64,000 nt of DNA, taken from the NCBI GenBank assembly GCA_020524245.1, contig JAIVLN010000002.1:310001-374000 (forward strand). The letters run 5' to 3'. A model generated the notes under the pieces. It saw only the letters and a program-made list of their open reading frames with translations. It did not search any database and had not been told where the DNA came from. Positions 34,410-42,812 of the stretch are shown here, piece after piece. The position numbers and the translations under genes are program-made. Every line of letters starts with the position of its first letter. The first letter of the stretch is position 1. The stretch is from Rossellomorea aquimaris (lineage in GTDB: Bacteria; Bacillota; Bacilli; Bacillales; Fictibacillaceae).

Positions 34410-35645
34410 TTGAGATACAAGGGACGACTTGGATTAGTTCTCATAGCTTTTAGTTTACTCATTGCCGGAATGATCGGCATTTTTACAAGCGGGGGTTCGA
34501 ACGATGCAACGCAGAAAATCAGCACCAGTTTACAAACGAAATCCAGTAACGTTGGTCCGAAAGAAGTGAACGCTACCGACAGTACTAAAAAAGTGGTTGG
34601 TTATTATGGTGGTTGGGGTGCGTATTCGGGCTATGAAGCTGAGGATATTAAAGCTAGCAAACTGACACACTTGAATTATGCTTTCGCAAAAGTTTCCGAG
34701 AGCGGAACGATACAGATTGGAGACCCGGAAGTCGATTCGAAGAACTTTCAACAGCTCCAGCATTTGAAGAAAGACAATCCAACCCTGAAAACCCTTATTT
34801 CCGTTGGAGGTTGGAGCTATTCAGAGAACTTTTCAGATGCGGCTGCTACCCCCTCAGCTCGTGAAAAGTTTGCAAAAAGTGCAGTTTCATTCATTCAAAA
34901 ACACGGTTTTGACGGAGTAGATATTGATTGGGAATACCCTGTGAGTGGTGGTGCTCCTAATAACAAACATAGATCGGAAGATAAAGAGAATTTCACTTTG
35001 CTGATCAAAGAGACGCGCAGTCAACTCGATGTACTTGAACAGAAGACTGGGGAAAAGTACGTCTTGACGATTGCGGGTGCTGCTGGGACAGGTTTCCTGA
35101 AGAACACTGAAATGGACAAGCTTGCGACTCATTTGGATTTCATCAATCTGATGACCTATGACATCAATGGCCAGTGGTATCAAAAGACAGGTCACAACGC
35201 GCCGCTTTTTACCTCTTCAGGCAATCCTCCAAATAAATGGAGTGCCGATGATACGGTAAAAGTGTATGTAGAGGCTGGTGTACCGGAAGACAAACTCATT
35301 CTTGGTGTTCCTTTTTACGGACGGAAATATGACGCAGTTACGCCATTGAACAACGGGCTTCATCAACCGTTTATCGTCGATGGCGGCAGTCTTACTTACG
35401 ACAATCTTGAAAAACGCTATATCAATCAGAACGGTTATGAACGGCACCTGGATCCTGAAACGAAGGTTCCATATCTTTGGAATGGAACCTCATCATTCAT
35501 CAGTTATGAAGACCCAGAATCAATCGGATTCAAGACGGAATATATTCATAACGAGGGCTTAGGAGGCGCTATGATTTGGGAATTAAGCCACGACCGGAAC
35601 GGAAAGTTGCTTGAAGCACTTTATACTGGGTTGATGGCTGAATAG
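34410..35645 (+). CDS. Glycoside hydrolase family 18 (chitinase-like), membrane-anchored or secreted
   Basis: A 411-residue protein from TTG 34410 (9 nt after AGGGGAG); the frame is open back to 34329. An N-terminal helix GLVLIAFSLLIAGMIGIFTS acts as an anchor or uncleaved signal, and a Ser/Thr/Asn-rich linker follows. The GH18 catalytic motif DGVDIDWEYP (proton donor Glu) is near residue 170, preceded by the SVGGWSYSENF strand and followed by LMTYDINGQWYQKTGHNAPL, with the substrate-assisting Tyr. No chitin-binding module is seen. It would cleave chitin or other beta-1,4-GlcNAc polymers outside the cell; a spore or cell-wall role is also possible. Confidence 0.9.
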   Translation: MRYKGRLGLVLIAFSLLIAGMIGIFTSGGSNDATQKISTSLQTKSSNVGPKEVNATDSTKKVVGYYGGWGAYSGYEAEDIKASKLTHLNYAFAKVSESGTIQIGDPEVDSKNFQQLQHLKKDNPTLKTLISVGGWSYSENFSDAAATPSAREKFAKSAVSFIQKHGFDGVDIDWEYPVSGGAPNNKHRSEDKENFTLLIKETRSQLDVLEQKTGEKYVLTIAGAAGTGFLKNTEMDKLATHLDFINLMTYDINGQWYQKTGHNAPLFTSSGNPPNKWSADDTVKVYVEAGVPEDKLILGVPFYGRKYDAVTPLNNGLHQPFIVDGGSLTYDNLEKRYINQNGYERHLDPETKVPYLWNGTSSFISYEDPESIGFKTEYIHNEGLGGAMIWELSHDRNGKLLEALYTGLMAE

Positions 35646-35694
35646 TGTGCTACAGTGGAGACGTGAAAATTTTCCTTAGATTGGAGTCTTGATT

Positions 35695-36702
35695 ATGAAG
35701 CCAGTACAAGTAGGGTTGATTGGATATGGGTTGTCAGGGAAAGTGTTCCATGCTCCCTTTTTCAGAACCCTTCCACAATATGAACTAACACTCATCTCCA
35801 CATCCAAACCAGACAAAGTTTACGAAGACATGGATGATGTAAAGGTTGTTCCGACTTCAGAAGAAATCATCCAATCTGATCGTGTGGAACTCATCGTCAT
35901 CACGGCTCCGAATGAGCATCATTTTTCATTAGGGAAAAAAGCGTTAGAAGCTGGAAAACATGTTGTTATTGAAAAACCTTTCGTCGTTCACTCAGAAGAA
36001 GGAGAAGCATTGCAACGGTTGGCTGATGAGAAAGGACTTATCTTGAGTCCCTATCATAATCGTCGGTGGGACAACGATTTTCTCACAGTCAAAAAGATGA
36101 TTGATGAAGGTGCACTTGGTGAGGTCCTGAGCTACGAAGCTCATTTCGACCGCTTCCGCCCAAACGTTCGCGATCGTTGGCGCGAAAAACCGGTTCCAGG
36201 TGGCGGTATCCTCTATGATCTCGGTTCACATCTGATTGATCAGGCACTGATGCTGTTCGGTACTGATTTTAAAAATGTCAGTGCGGATGTGAAAGCACAG
36301 CGTGAGGAAGCAACCGTCGACGATTATTTCCACATCCGCCTCGATTACGATCCATTGCAGGTCATCCTTCATTCGAGTGCACTTGTTCGTTCACCAGGAC
36401 CGAAGTTTCAAGTCCACGGAACGAAAGGAAGCTTCGTGAAATACGGAATGGATCCACAGGAAGGCCAATTACGCGATGGTATGATGCCTGGTGAAACAGG
36501 CTGGGGATTGGATCTAGAACAAACGTATGGCATCTTGACGAATGACGAATATCCAGAGGGTAAACGGATCATGTCAGAAATCGGTAGCTATGAATCCTAC
36601 TACACTCAGTTAGCGGAAGCGATTCGAAACGGTGCTTCCTTACCTGCTACCGCCTCTGAAGGTACGGATGTCATCCGAGTCATAGAAGCTTGTATGAAAT
36701 AA
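35695..36702 (+). CDS. Gfo/Idh/MocA-family oxidoreductase, IolW-like
   Basis: A 335-residue NAD(P)-dependent oxidoreductase. The Rossmann motif is VGLIGYGLSGKVFHAPFF, and the conserved EKP (HVVIEKPFVVHSEEGEAL) is at residue about 95. YHNRRWDNDFLTVKKMI, DRWREKPVPGGGILYDLGSH and LIDQALMLFG are shared with B. subtilis IolW (YvaA), an NADP-dependent scyllo-inositol dehydrogenase. ATG 35695 is preferred over the TTG six bases earlier. No inositol genes flank it, so the substrate is a family inference. Monocistronic with a terminator. Confidence 0.88.
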   Translation: MKPVQVGLIGYGLSGKVFHAPFFRTLPQYELTLISTSKPDKVYEDMDDVKVVPTSEEIIQSDRVELIVITAPNEHHFSLGKKALEAGKHVVIEKPFVVHSEEGEALQRLADEKGLILSPYHNRRWDNDFLTVKKMIDEGALGEVLSYEAHFDRFRPNVRDRWREKPVPGGGILYDLGSHLIDQALMLFGTDFKNVSADVKAQREEATVDDYFHIRLDYDPLQVILHSSALVRSPGPKFQVHGTKGSFVKYGMDPQEGQLRDGMMPGETGWGLDLEQTYGILTNDEYPEGKRIMSEIGSYESYYTQLAEAIRNGASLPATASEGTDVIRVIEACMK

Positions 36703-36712
36703 AACAGTGTTC

Positions 36713-36749
36713 GACCCTAGTGGAACAGTTTCTGCTAGGATCTTTTTTT
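36713..36749 (+). terminator. Terminator of the oxidoreductase gene
   Basis: GACCCTAG and CTAGGATC pair (one mismatch) around a 14-nt loop, followed by TTTTTTT. Confidence 0.7.
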
Positions 36750-36836
36750 GTGCTAAATTTTAACAGATATCTATTTACTTCAATGCGGTAAAGTGTTAAT
36801 TTCAATTTAGATTGATCGACTAAGGGGGAGTATGGC

Positions 36837-37736
36837 ATGAACATGAAAGCTTTCTTGATGGCTCTGACGACAGTCATCATCTGGGGATCGACTTTTGCAG
36901 CCATTAGGGCAAGTCTTCATGGAGGTTATTCTGCTGGACATCTTGTCTTAAGTCGATATGCTATTGCATCGGCTATTTTTGTAGCCTTAGCTCTCTTACC
37001 TGGCGTTCGGATTCGCTTCCCTTATAAAAAAGACCTGATTAAAATTTTCGTTTTAGGATTTGTAGGAATCAGTCTTTACAACATTGGTGTTACTTTCGGT
37101 GAACTGACCATCTCTGCAGGGAATGCAGGCATGCTGATCGGTTCCACTCCGATCTTCACAGCACTCATAGCCGTAATGTTCCTGAAAGAAAAACTCGGTA
37201 AACCAGGTTGGATTGGTTTGAGTGTAGGTTTTGTCGGAATCGGATTCATTACACTTGGCACATCCGATGCTACGTTTTCCATATCAGTCGGAGCCATTCT
37301 CGTTTTAATGGCGGCAGTTGCCACTTCAGTGTTTTTTGTATTTCAGAAGTCCTTGCACGTAACATATACCCCAATTGAGTTGACCGCATATTTCACATGG
37401 GCGGGGACCATACCTTTTCTGATCTTTTCTCCAGGATTGTTAGACACGATAGGGAATGCAACCCTTGAAGCCAATTTATCTGCGTTGTATACGGGTATCT
37501 TCCCTGCTGCTATCGCATATGTCACCTGGGCTACAGCATTATCCCTTGGACGTGCAAGTACGGTAACCAGCATGCTTTATGTAGAACCTGTTATTGCCAT
37601 TATTACCGCATGGATTTGGTTGAAAGAATGGCCGAGCACCTTATCGCTCTTAGGAGGATTAATTGCCATTTCAGGTGTCATCATCGTAAGTGGCATAGGA
37701 CGAAAACATCCTAAGTTATCGAAAAGAGCAGCTTAA
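36837..37736 (+). CDS. DMT-superfamily (EamA) transporter
   Basis: A 299-residue protein with ten predicted membrane helices in two EamA repeats (IIWGSTFAAIRASLHGGYS at the start, the YVEPVIAIITAWIWLKEWPS motif in repeat 2). Repeat 1 contains NAGMLIGSTPIFTALIAVMF and the hallmark FLKEKLGKPGWIGLSVGFVG. The family exports amino acids or metabolites. GGGGGAGTATGGC precedes ATG. No neighbouring gene suggests a substrate. Confidence 0.9.
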   Translation: MNMKAFLMALTTVIIWGSTFAAIRASLHGGYSAGHLVLSRYAIASAIFVALALLPGVRIRFPYKKDLIKIFVLGFVGISLYNIGVTFGELTISAGNAGMLIGSTPIFTALIAVMFLKEKLGKPGWIGLSVGFVGIGFITLGTSDATFSISVGAILVLMAAVATSVFFVFQKSLHVTYTPIELTAYFTWAGTIPFLIFSPGLLDTIGNATLEANLSALYTGIFPAAIAYVTWATALSLGRASTVTSMLYVEPVIAIITAWIWLKEWPSTLSLLGGLIAISGVIIVSGIGRKHPKLSKRAA

Positions 37737-37832
37737 CTTAACCTGATTGCCACAAGTAGGCTTCCCACTCTATGTTTGAAATTTCCTCTGTGTGGAATTG
37801 GTATATTAATACAGCAAAAGGAGTGGATAAGA

Positions 37833-38132
37833 ATGAAAGATCCAAAGAATGCTGCAGCTGAATTAAATCAGGAAAAGAAAGACGAAATCATGGAGAATTT
37901 CCAAAACTTTAAAGATTACTTAGGCGATCAGGTCCGCCGTGGAGAAAAACTTGGGTTAAGTGACGAAGGATTGGCAACTGGCGCAAAACGTGTAGCTGAT
38001 TACTTAGCGAAGCACGAAGAGCCTCGTAACCGTGAAGAAAAGGTATTAAACGAGTTATGGAACGTAGCGAACGAGGAAGAACGTCAACATATGTCCCATG
38101 TATTAGTGAAATTAGCTGACCAAACGAATTAA
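37833..38132 (+). CDS. DUF3243 domain protein (YmfJ-like)
   Basis: A 99-residue acidic helical protein (ENFQNFKDYLGDQVRRGEKL, LATGAKRVADYLAKHEEPRN, EEKVLNELWNVANEEERQHM). The pattern matches DUF3243 across its full length. ATG 37833 follows AAAGGAGTGGATAAGA. The function is unknown. It is the last gene before a strong terminator. Confidence 0.85.
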   Translation: MKDPKNAAAELNQEKKDEIMENFQNFKDYLGDQVRRGEKLGLSDEGLATGAKRVADYLAKHEEPRNREEKVLNELWNVANEEERQHMSHVLVKLADQTN

Positions 38133-38139
38133 AATATGA

Positions 38140-38168
38140 AAATCCCGCTTAGCTTAGCGGGATTTTTT
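38140..38168 (+). terminator. Terminator of the DUF3243 gene
   Basis: AATCCCGCT and AGCGGGATT form a perfect 9-bp stem around TAGCTT, followed by TTTT. Confidence 0.85.
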
Positions 38169-38177
38169 ATGCATTGA

Positions 38178-38588
38178 TTATTCTTTCGGGTAGTTCAGAT
38201 CCCATGAGATGCCGAAAGCATCTTTTACTTTTCCATATTTCGCACCCCAGAACGTATCCTGCAACTCCATCTGAACCGTTCCTTCTTCACTTAACTTATC
38301 ATAGAGGGTTTGAATCTGCTCTTCGCTTTCCATATCTAGAGCTAGTGAAATGTTATTTCCTCTTGCAACATCTTGTCCAGGGAATGTATCGGACATCATG
38401 AGGAACAATCCGCCTTTTTTGAATTGTGCGTGCATGATGCGATCATCCGCTTCCGGAGGAGTCGGAAAATCAGCTTCACCAAAGGTTTGTACATTCAATA
38501 CTTCGCCGTCAAAAATGTTTTTGTAATACTCAAGGGCTTCTCTTGCATTACCGTCAAACGTAAAATAAGGTGTTGCCTGCTGCTTCAT
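38178..38588 (-). CDS. VOC-family protein (PhnB-like), second copy
   Basis: A 136-residue protein. It starts MKQQATPYFTFDGNAREALE (FxFxGNAxEAxxFY signature) and ends LQDTFWGAKYGKVKDAFGIS then WDLN, with the DxFGxxW motif. Like the 10.97-kb gene it belongs to the PhnB-like glyoxalase-fold group, but the two are not close copies. ATG 38588 is placed 9 nt after AGGAGA; GTG 38597 is in frame but abuts the site. The substrate is unknown. Confidence 0.87.
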   Translation of the reverse strand: MKQQATPYFTFDGNAREALEYYKNIFDGEVLNVQTFGEADFPTPPEADDRIMHAQFKKGGLFLMMSDTFPGQDVARGNNISLALDMESEEQIQTLYDKLSEEGTVQMELQDTFWGAKYGKVKDAFGISWDLNYPKE

Positions 38589-38706
38589 TTCATTCACTCT
38601 CCTCTTATTTATGTAACCTTTTCATCTTTATCATAAATCATCTTCAATACAAAAACAAGAACAAATGTTCCTATTTAAATAAAATACAACTTAAGTTATA
38701 TAAGAG

Positions 38707-38844
38707 TTAATTTTTATCCTCTTCCTCAGTTGTAGGTGCATCTTCATCACCGATGATGATTTCTTGCTCCTCTCCAGGTCCACTGCATCCGGTTAATAAT
38801 ATGAGAAGACAAAGTCCAGTCATCCAAAACTTATTCAGATTTAT
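38707..38844 (-). CDS. Small lipoprotein, possibly started by AUA
   Basis: A short frame encodes FWMTGLCLLILLTGCSGPGE followed by an acidic tail (EQEIIIGDEDAPTTEEEDKN). The lipobox LLTGC predicts a membrane lipoprotein of 38 to 45 residues. The only ATG (38823) lies inside the hydrophobic stretch and leaves no basic residue before it. An ATA at 38844, nine bases after AGGTG, would give MNLNKFWMTGL, a normal signal peptide. So either translation starts at AUA or the start codon has mutated. It is separate from mtnN by a terminator. Confidence 0.55.
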   Translation of the reverse strand: MNLNKFWMTGLCLLILLTGCSGPGEEQEIIIGDEDAPTTEEEDKN

Positions 38845-38877
38845 TTCTTATAACACCTCACCTTTAAACTGTCTAAT

Positions 38878-38908
38878 AAAAAACCAATCTCATCATTCCA
38901 AGATTGGT
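38878..38908 (-). terminator. Terminator of mtnN
   Basis: ACCAATCT and AGATTGGT form the stem, and TTTTTT follows on the minus strand. Confidence 0.8.
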
Positions 38909-38912
38909 CTTG

Positions 38913-39629
38913 TTATTTCTTATTCTTCGCCTTAAGTGCTCGAATCCCTTTCAACATTCTTAAAACAAGTAATTGGGCATGGATCGAGACTTCTTCAAGG
39001 AGTTCTTGAAAATCGGTTGGGGCCGTAGCATCTGCTTCATCTGAGATCACCCTAACTACGACAAAAGGTACCTTATTCAAATAACAGACTTCACCGACCG
39101 CAGCACCTTCCGCTTCAACCACATCTCCTTTGAACGTTTCCCTTAATTCCTTTTTTATTTGTTCACTTGCAATAAACTGGTCGCCCGACAAAATTCTGCC
39201 TTTCTTCACTTTTATTCCTTTCAAGCCTTTTCCTGCTTGAAGTGCGATTTTTATTAACAGAGGGTTGGCTTGATATGCTAAAGGGAGCCCGGGTATTTCC
39301 CCGAGCGGATAACCGAGTGGCGTAAAATCCACGTCGTATTCGACCGCATCTTCCGAAACGACGATGTCACCCGTTTTCAAATTCGGATTCAATAGACCCG
39401 CGGTTCCTGTAAGAATCACAAACCGGACATGAAAGTGATCGATCAGAAGCTGGGTCGTCATGGATGCATTCACTTTTCCGACCCCTGAGTAGCAAAGGAT
39501 AACTTCCTCTTTTTCAATTGTTCCGATGTAAAAATGTTTCTGAGCAATGGTTTCCTTCTGCTTAACCTCCATCTTCTCCAAAAGGTAGGCTATTTCCTCA
39601 ACGAGTGCACTCATAATCCCTATTGCCAA
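38913..39629 (-). CDS. mtnN: 5'-methylthioadenosine/S-adenosylhomocysteine nucleosidase
   Basis: About 238 residues. N-terminal AIGIMSALVEEIAYLLEKM, phosphorylase-like core VILTGTAGLLNPNLKTGDIV, purine/ribose contacts EAEGAAVGEVCYLNKVPF, and the catalytic Asp in VRVISDEADATAP. It cleaves adenine from MTA and SAH in methionine salvage. TTG 39629 is favoured, 9 nt after GGAG; ATG 39638 abuts the site. The usual methionine in the MEGAA motif is replaced (EAEGAA), so it may be a divergent paralogue rather than the main Pfs enzyme. Confidence 0.85.
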   Translation of the reverse strand: MAIGIMSALVEEIAYLLEKMEVKQKETIAQKHFYIGTIEKEEVILCYSGVGKVNASMTTQLLIDHFHVRFVILTGTAGLLNPNLKTGDIVVSEDAVEYDVDFTPLGYPLGEIPGLPLAYQANPLLIKIALQAGKGLKGIKVKKGRILSGDQFIASEQIKKELRETFKGDVVEAEGAAVGEVCYLNKVPFVVVRVISDEADATAPTDFQELLEEVSIHAQLLVLRMLKGIRALKAKNKK

Positions 39630-39700
39630 GCGGTCCATCTCCTTTTCAAGTCCATATGAAAAGTCTATGAATGGGGATGTAGAATTATTTTACGTACTAA

Positions 39701-40528
39701 TCATAGAAAAACGAAATATATGACCAGAGCAAGTACAATCCGATAAATCGCGAATGGAATCAGTTTGATTTTGCCGATGACACTCAGGAAAAATTGGATC
39801 GATAGCAATGCGAAAATGAACGCACTTACGAAACCGACGATAAAGAACGGCAGAGCGTCCATTGTGAAGTACTGCCAGTTTTTCACAAGTGATAAGAGAC
39901 TTGCCCCTGCCATAATCGGTACCGCCATGATAAATGTAAAATCAGCGGCAGCCCGGTGACTCATACCGATAAGTACCCCGCCAGAAATCGTCGACCCCGA
40001 GCGGGAAAAACCTGGCCATAAGGAAAAACACTGGATCAGCCCGACCGTGAATGCCTGCTTATATGTAATTTGGTCGACTGTCTCTGTGGTCGTGCTTTTC
40101 CCTCCAGACCAATCAGCATAAATCATCAGAAATGCGCCAAGAACAAGTCCAATCAATACCGTTTCTGTGGAAAACAAATGCTCATCTATGAAGTCTTCGA
40201 AAAGCACGCCTAAAATACCTGCAGGAAGTAATCCTACGATAACCTGGGACAATTTCAAGCGTTGTTTCGGATGCACACTGCTTGTCTCCTTTTTCAGCTC
40301 GATTAAACTCAGTAGCCTTTTCCAGAAGACGACTACGACGGCAAGGATCGATCCGAGTTGGATGACTACTTTGAACGTGTTCGCGACGTACTTGGTCAAA
40401 AATTCTTTCGACTGCAACCACATGTCATCCACAATGATCATATGACCTGTCGATGAAATCGGGGCAAACTCTGTCAGCCCTTCCACCATCCCCAAGACCA
40501 ATGCTTTTAAGAAAAGTATTAGATCCAT
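39701..40528 (-). CDS. uppP: Undecaprenyl-diphosphatase
   Basis: A 275-residue polytopic membrane protein of the BacA/UppP family. Catalytic motif 1 is VEGLTEFAPISSTGHMIIVD near residue 17, and motif 2 is LWPGFSRSGSTISGGVL near residue 160, both complete. It dephosphorylates undecaprenyl pyrophosphate to recycle the wall lipid carrier, and extra copies are linked to bacitracin tolerance in this family. ATG 40528 follows GGAGATTAAGG; the frame is open further upstream without a site. Not linked here to any peptide-transport genes. Confidence 0.93.
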   Translation of the reverse strand: MDLILFLKALVLGMVEGLTEFAPISSTGHMIIVDDMWLQSKEFLTKYVANTFKVVIQLGSILAVVVVFWKRLLSLIELKKETSSVHPKQRLKLSQVIVGLLPAGILGVLFEDFIDEHLFSTETVLIGLVLGAFLMIYADWSGGKSTTTETVDQITYKQAFTVGLIQCFSLWPGFSRSGSTISGGVLIGMSHRAAADFTFIMAVPIMAGASLLSLVKNWQYFTMDALPFFIVGFVSAFIFALLSIQFFLSVIGKIKLIPFAIYRIVLALVIYFVFL

Positions 40529-40644
40529 CCTTAATCTCCTGTCCCCTATTTCATTTTTTCTAGCTATCATATTTTATTTTTCTATGATTAGGATTATGAT
40601 TGTGGTCCTCTCCTCTTCATTCCGACAACCTATCCCCATTCCGG

Positions 40645-41592
40645 TCATCTGTCGGTTTGAGACCGAGTCATCGTTGTTAAAAAGTCCTGGTAGAAAAGCT
40701 TGTAATTCAATTGAATCGCTATCCGGACTGGATTTCCTTTCTGCGGTTCAGAAAGGGACCTGAAATCCGCAATCGTTTGTCCTTTTGAAGGACCGGAAAT
40801 CTGAACATCCACGGTTTTGGTGACATATTGACAAATGTTCGGATTCGTTAGCCCCATTAAGGTAAGCACATCATGTATGGGTGCACCCGGAATTCCTGGG
40901 TGCATTTTCTGATAGGCTCTTATATAGTAACGGATGACTTGCGGAAGGAAGTCTTGATATACATTACTGGCATTCTGTTGTATGTAGCCCATCATCGCAT
41001 CTGTCACATAGGTATGATTCGTCACGTTGAGTGGAAACAGTGTCGTGTTTTTTGCTTGGGAAAGGACATTACGAGCCGCGATCGGATCTCCATTTATATT
41101 GGCTTCCGCCAGTGGCGTTACGTTTCCAGGTACGAAGAAAGCCCCTCCCATCAAGTAAAAAGAAGAGACTTTCGCCATGATATCCGGTTCCAGAATCAAT
41201 GCCATCGATAGAGAAGAATTTCGGCCAAGATTGACGACTGCCAAGTCACCCTCAAACTGATTCACAATTTTGAAGATCTCCTCGTAAGAGTTGAATTGAG
41301 GAGGGAGAGCATGGTCATGCTGAATCGGTCCTAATCCTTCATGGCCATGAATCTCCGGATAGAATGTCGTGAAATCACCGTTTAATGGTCCTTCTGCCCC
41401 TCGGATGACCGGCACTTCTTGAACCTTCCCCATATCCAGTAGATACCGCACATTTCGCACGGCTTGTTTCTTGTCGATGTTTCCATAACATGCTACGACC
41501 CCAACTAAATTAATATCTGGATGTAAGATGGCATAGATCAAGGCTATTGAATCATCTATCCCAGGATCCCCGAACAACAACACATTTTTCAC
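40645..41592 (-). CDS. Inosine-uridine-type nucleoside hydrolase
   Basis: About 315 residues. The N-terminal calcium-binding motif is LLFGDPGIDDSIALIYAIL (normally DxDxxxDD; here the first Asp position is G-D-P-G-I-D-D). Other motifs are ACYGNIDKKQAVRNVRYLL, VNLGRNSSLSMAL, LMGGAFFVPGNVTPLAEANI, and a catalytic-type His in GAPIHDVLTLM. The family splits ribonucleosides into base and ribose. A GTG at 41592 with GGGTGAT upstream is preferred; ATG 41604 lacks a site. The Asn-rich, P-G-N-V-T-P-L-A-E-A-N-I stretch is typical of IunH proteins. Confidence 0.9.
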   Translation of the reverse strand: MKNVLLFGDPGIDDSIALIYAILHPDINLVGVVACYGNIDKKQAVRNVRYLLDMGKVQEVPVIRGAEGPLNGDFTTFYPEIHGHEGLGPIQHDHALPPQFNSYEEIFKIVNQFEGDLAVVNLGRNSSLSMALILEPDIMAKVSSFYLMGGAFFVPGNVTPLAEANINGDPIAARNVLSQAKNTTLFPLNVTNHTYVTDAMMGYIQQNASNVYQDFLPQVIRYYIRAYQKMHPGIPGAPIHDVLTLMGLTNPNICQYVTKTVDVQISGPSKGQTIADFRSLSEPQKGNPVRIAIQLNYKLFYQDFLTTMTRSQTDR

Positions 41593-41906
41593 AGGATCAC
41601 CCATCTCATTATTATTTTAAAAGAACAACTTAATTCCATTTTATTACATATTACATCTTTCAATAACCTTTATCAGATTGACGATAAAACAAAAAGACCG
41701 ATTCGAAAGCTTGATCGATGTATTTTCCTCCTACGACATAGATCGCATCGACCAAAACGGAATCGGCTGTTAAAAGTACCAGCAAACAGCTTTTGTCTAA
41801 TCGGTTTATTTCTACTAGAACGAATCTGGATTTTTTAGAATTATTCCACCCAAGCTGGGTGTATGTCGTCTTTACTTGAAAAGGGATTTTTTGGGATGGT
41901 GATCAT
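41593..41906. other. 314-bp intergenic region between nucleoside hydrolase and permease genes
   Basis: Divergent promoters are expected here. On the minus strand a stop-free stretch of about 80 codons (41660-41902) contains a passage ADSVLVDAIYVVGGKYIDQA but has no start codon or ribosome site near its beginning and no family I recognise. It may be a gene remnant or chance. No RNA structure or repeat array was seen. Confidence 0.4.
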
Positions 41907-42812
41907 TTGTTTAAGGCAATTACGAGCAGTTTTGTACGTTTCATTGCGGTCATAGTGGGGATTGTTGTCATTTCTTCTTTCCTCGGGATGACGATGTACG
42001 GGTTTGACTTCAGTTTGTCGACCTACTTCGGTTATCTGAAAAATACCGTCCTGTCACTCTTGAATCCGGGTGAGATGATGGTCTATAAAGATATTTACAG
42101 TTTCAAGTTCGGGCAAGATTTTTACAACTGGAGTGATAAGAAGTATACGGTGTTCCCGGTATTTTGGGAGTATTATTTCTACTCCATGAAGATCTTTCTC
42201 GCTTCGTTGACCGTTTCATTGGTCGGTGGTGTCCTTTTGACATATGTGACTTCATTTTTCTCGAAACGAACAGTGGGAAAAATTGCAAGAGTGCTTTCGT
42301 TACTGGAAGCCCTTCCGGACATCTTCGTCATATTCGTCGTACAATTTTTCATCATCTGGTTTTTCAAGAAAACAGAAATACTCCTGTTTCCGATCGCGGG
42401 TGGCTTTGAAGAGGTGTACTTCGTTCCGATTCTCGTTCTATCCCTCTTACCGACTCTGTTCTTTTTCAAAGTGTCGCTTTTTATGACGATGGAAGAGAAC
42501 GAACAGTTGTACGTGGAGTTTGCAACGAGTAAAGGAATTCAGTCGAATAAGCTTTTCCTCCGGCACATTTTCCGTAACGCGGTCATCGGAATCATGAGCC
42601 ATTCGAAAGCAATCATCTGGATTATGCTATCGAACCTGATCATTCTGGAAAGGCTGTTCAATATCAGCGGAATCACGAAATACATCCTCACGTACAAACA
42701 AACCGATGTAATCGCGCTTAGTCTGATCCTCTTTTACATACCGGTGTTCTTGATCCTGTTGGTGATCAAGCTCATCATCCATCGTTCAACTGGAAAAGAG
42801 GTTGTCATATGA
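41907..42812 (+). CDS. Oligopeptide/nickel-type ABC transporter permease (OppB/DppB-like)
   Basis: A 301-residue membrane protein with about six helices. The cytoplasmic EAA-type loop reads EFATSKGIQSNKLFLRHIFR (nominally E-A-A-x3-G), preceding NAVIGIMSHSKAIIWIMLS. This is the binding-protein-dependent permease fold of the oligopeptide family. The start is TTG 41907. It overlaps the next permease by 4 bp (ATGA). Neither ATPase nor substrate-binding genes are adjacent, so the cargo must be inferred from unlinked partners. Confidence 0.85.
   Translation: MFKAITSSFVRFIAVIVGIVVISSFLGMTMYGFDFSLSTYFGYLKNTVLSLLNPGEMMVYKDIYSFKFGQDFYNWSDKKYTVFPVFWEYYFYSMKIFLASLTVSLVGGVLLTYVTSFFSKRTVGKIARVLSLLEALPDIFVIFVVQFFIIWFFKKTEILLFPIAGGFEEVYFVPILVLSLLPTLFFFKVSLFMTMEENEQLYVEFATSKGIQSNKLFLRHIFRNAVIGIMSHSKAIIWIMLSNLIILERLFNISGITKYILTYKQTDVIALSLILFYIPVFLILLVIKLIIHRSTGKEVVI

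Noticed and set aside
41660-41902. Minus-strand gene in the gap before the permease pair
   Set aside because: The frame has no usable start codon or ribosome site and no recognised similarity; noted only as a possible remnant.
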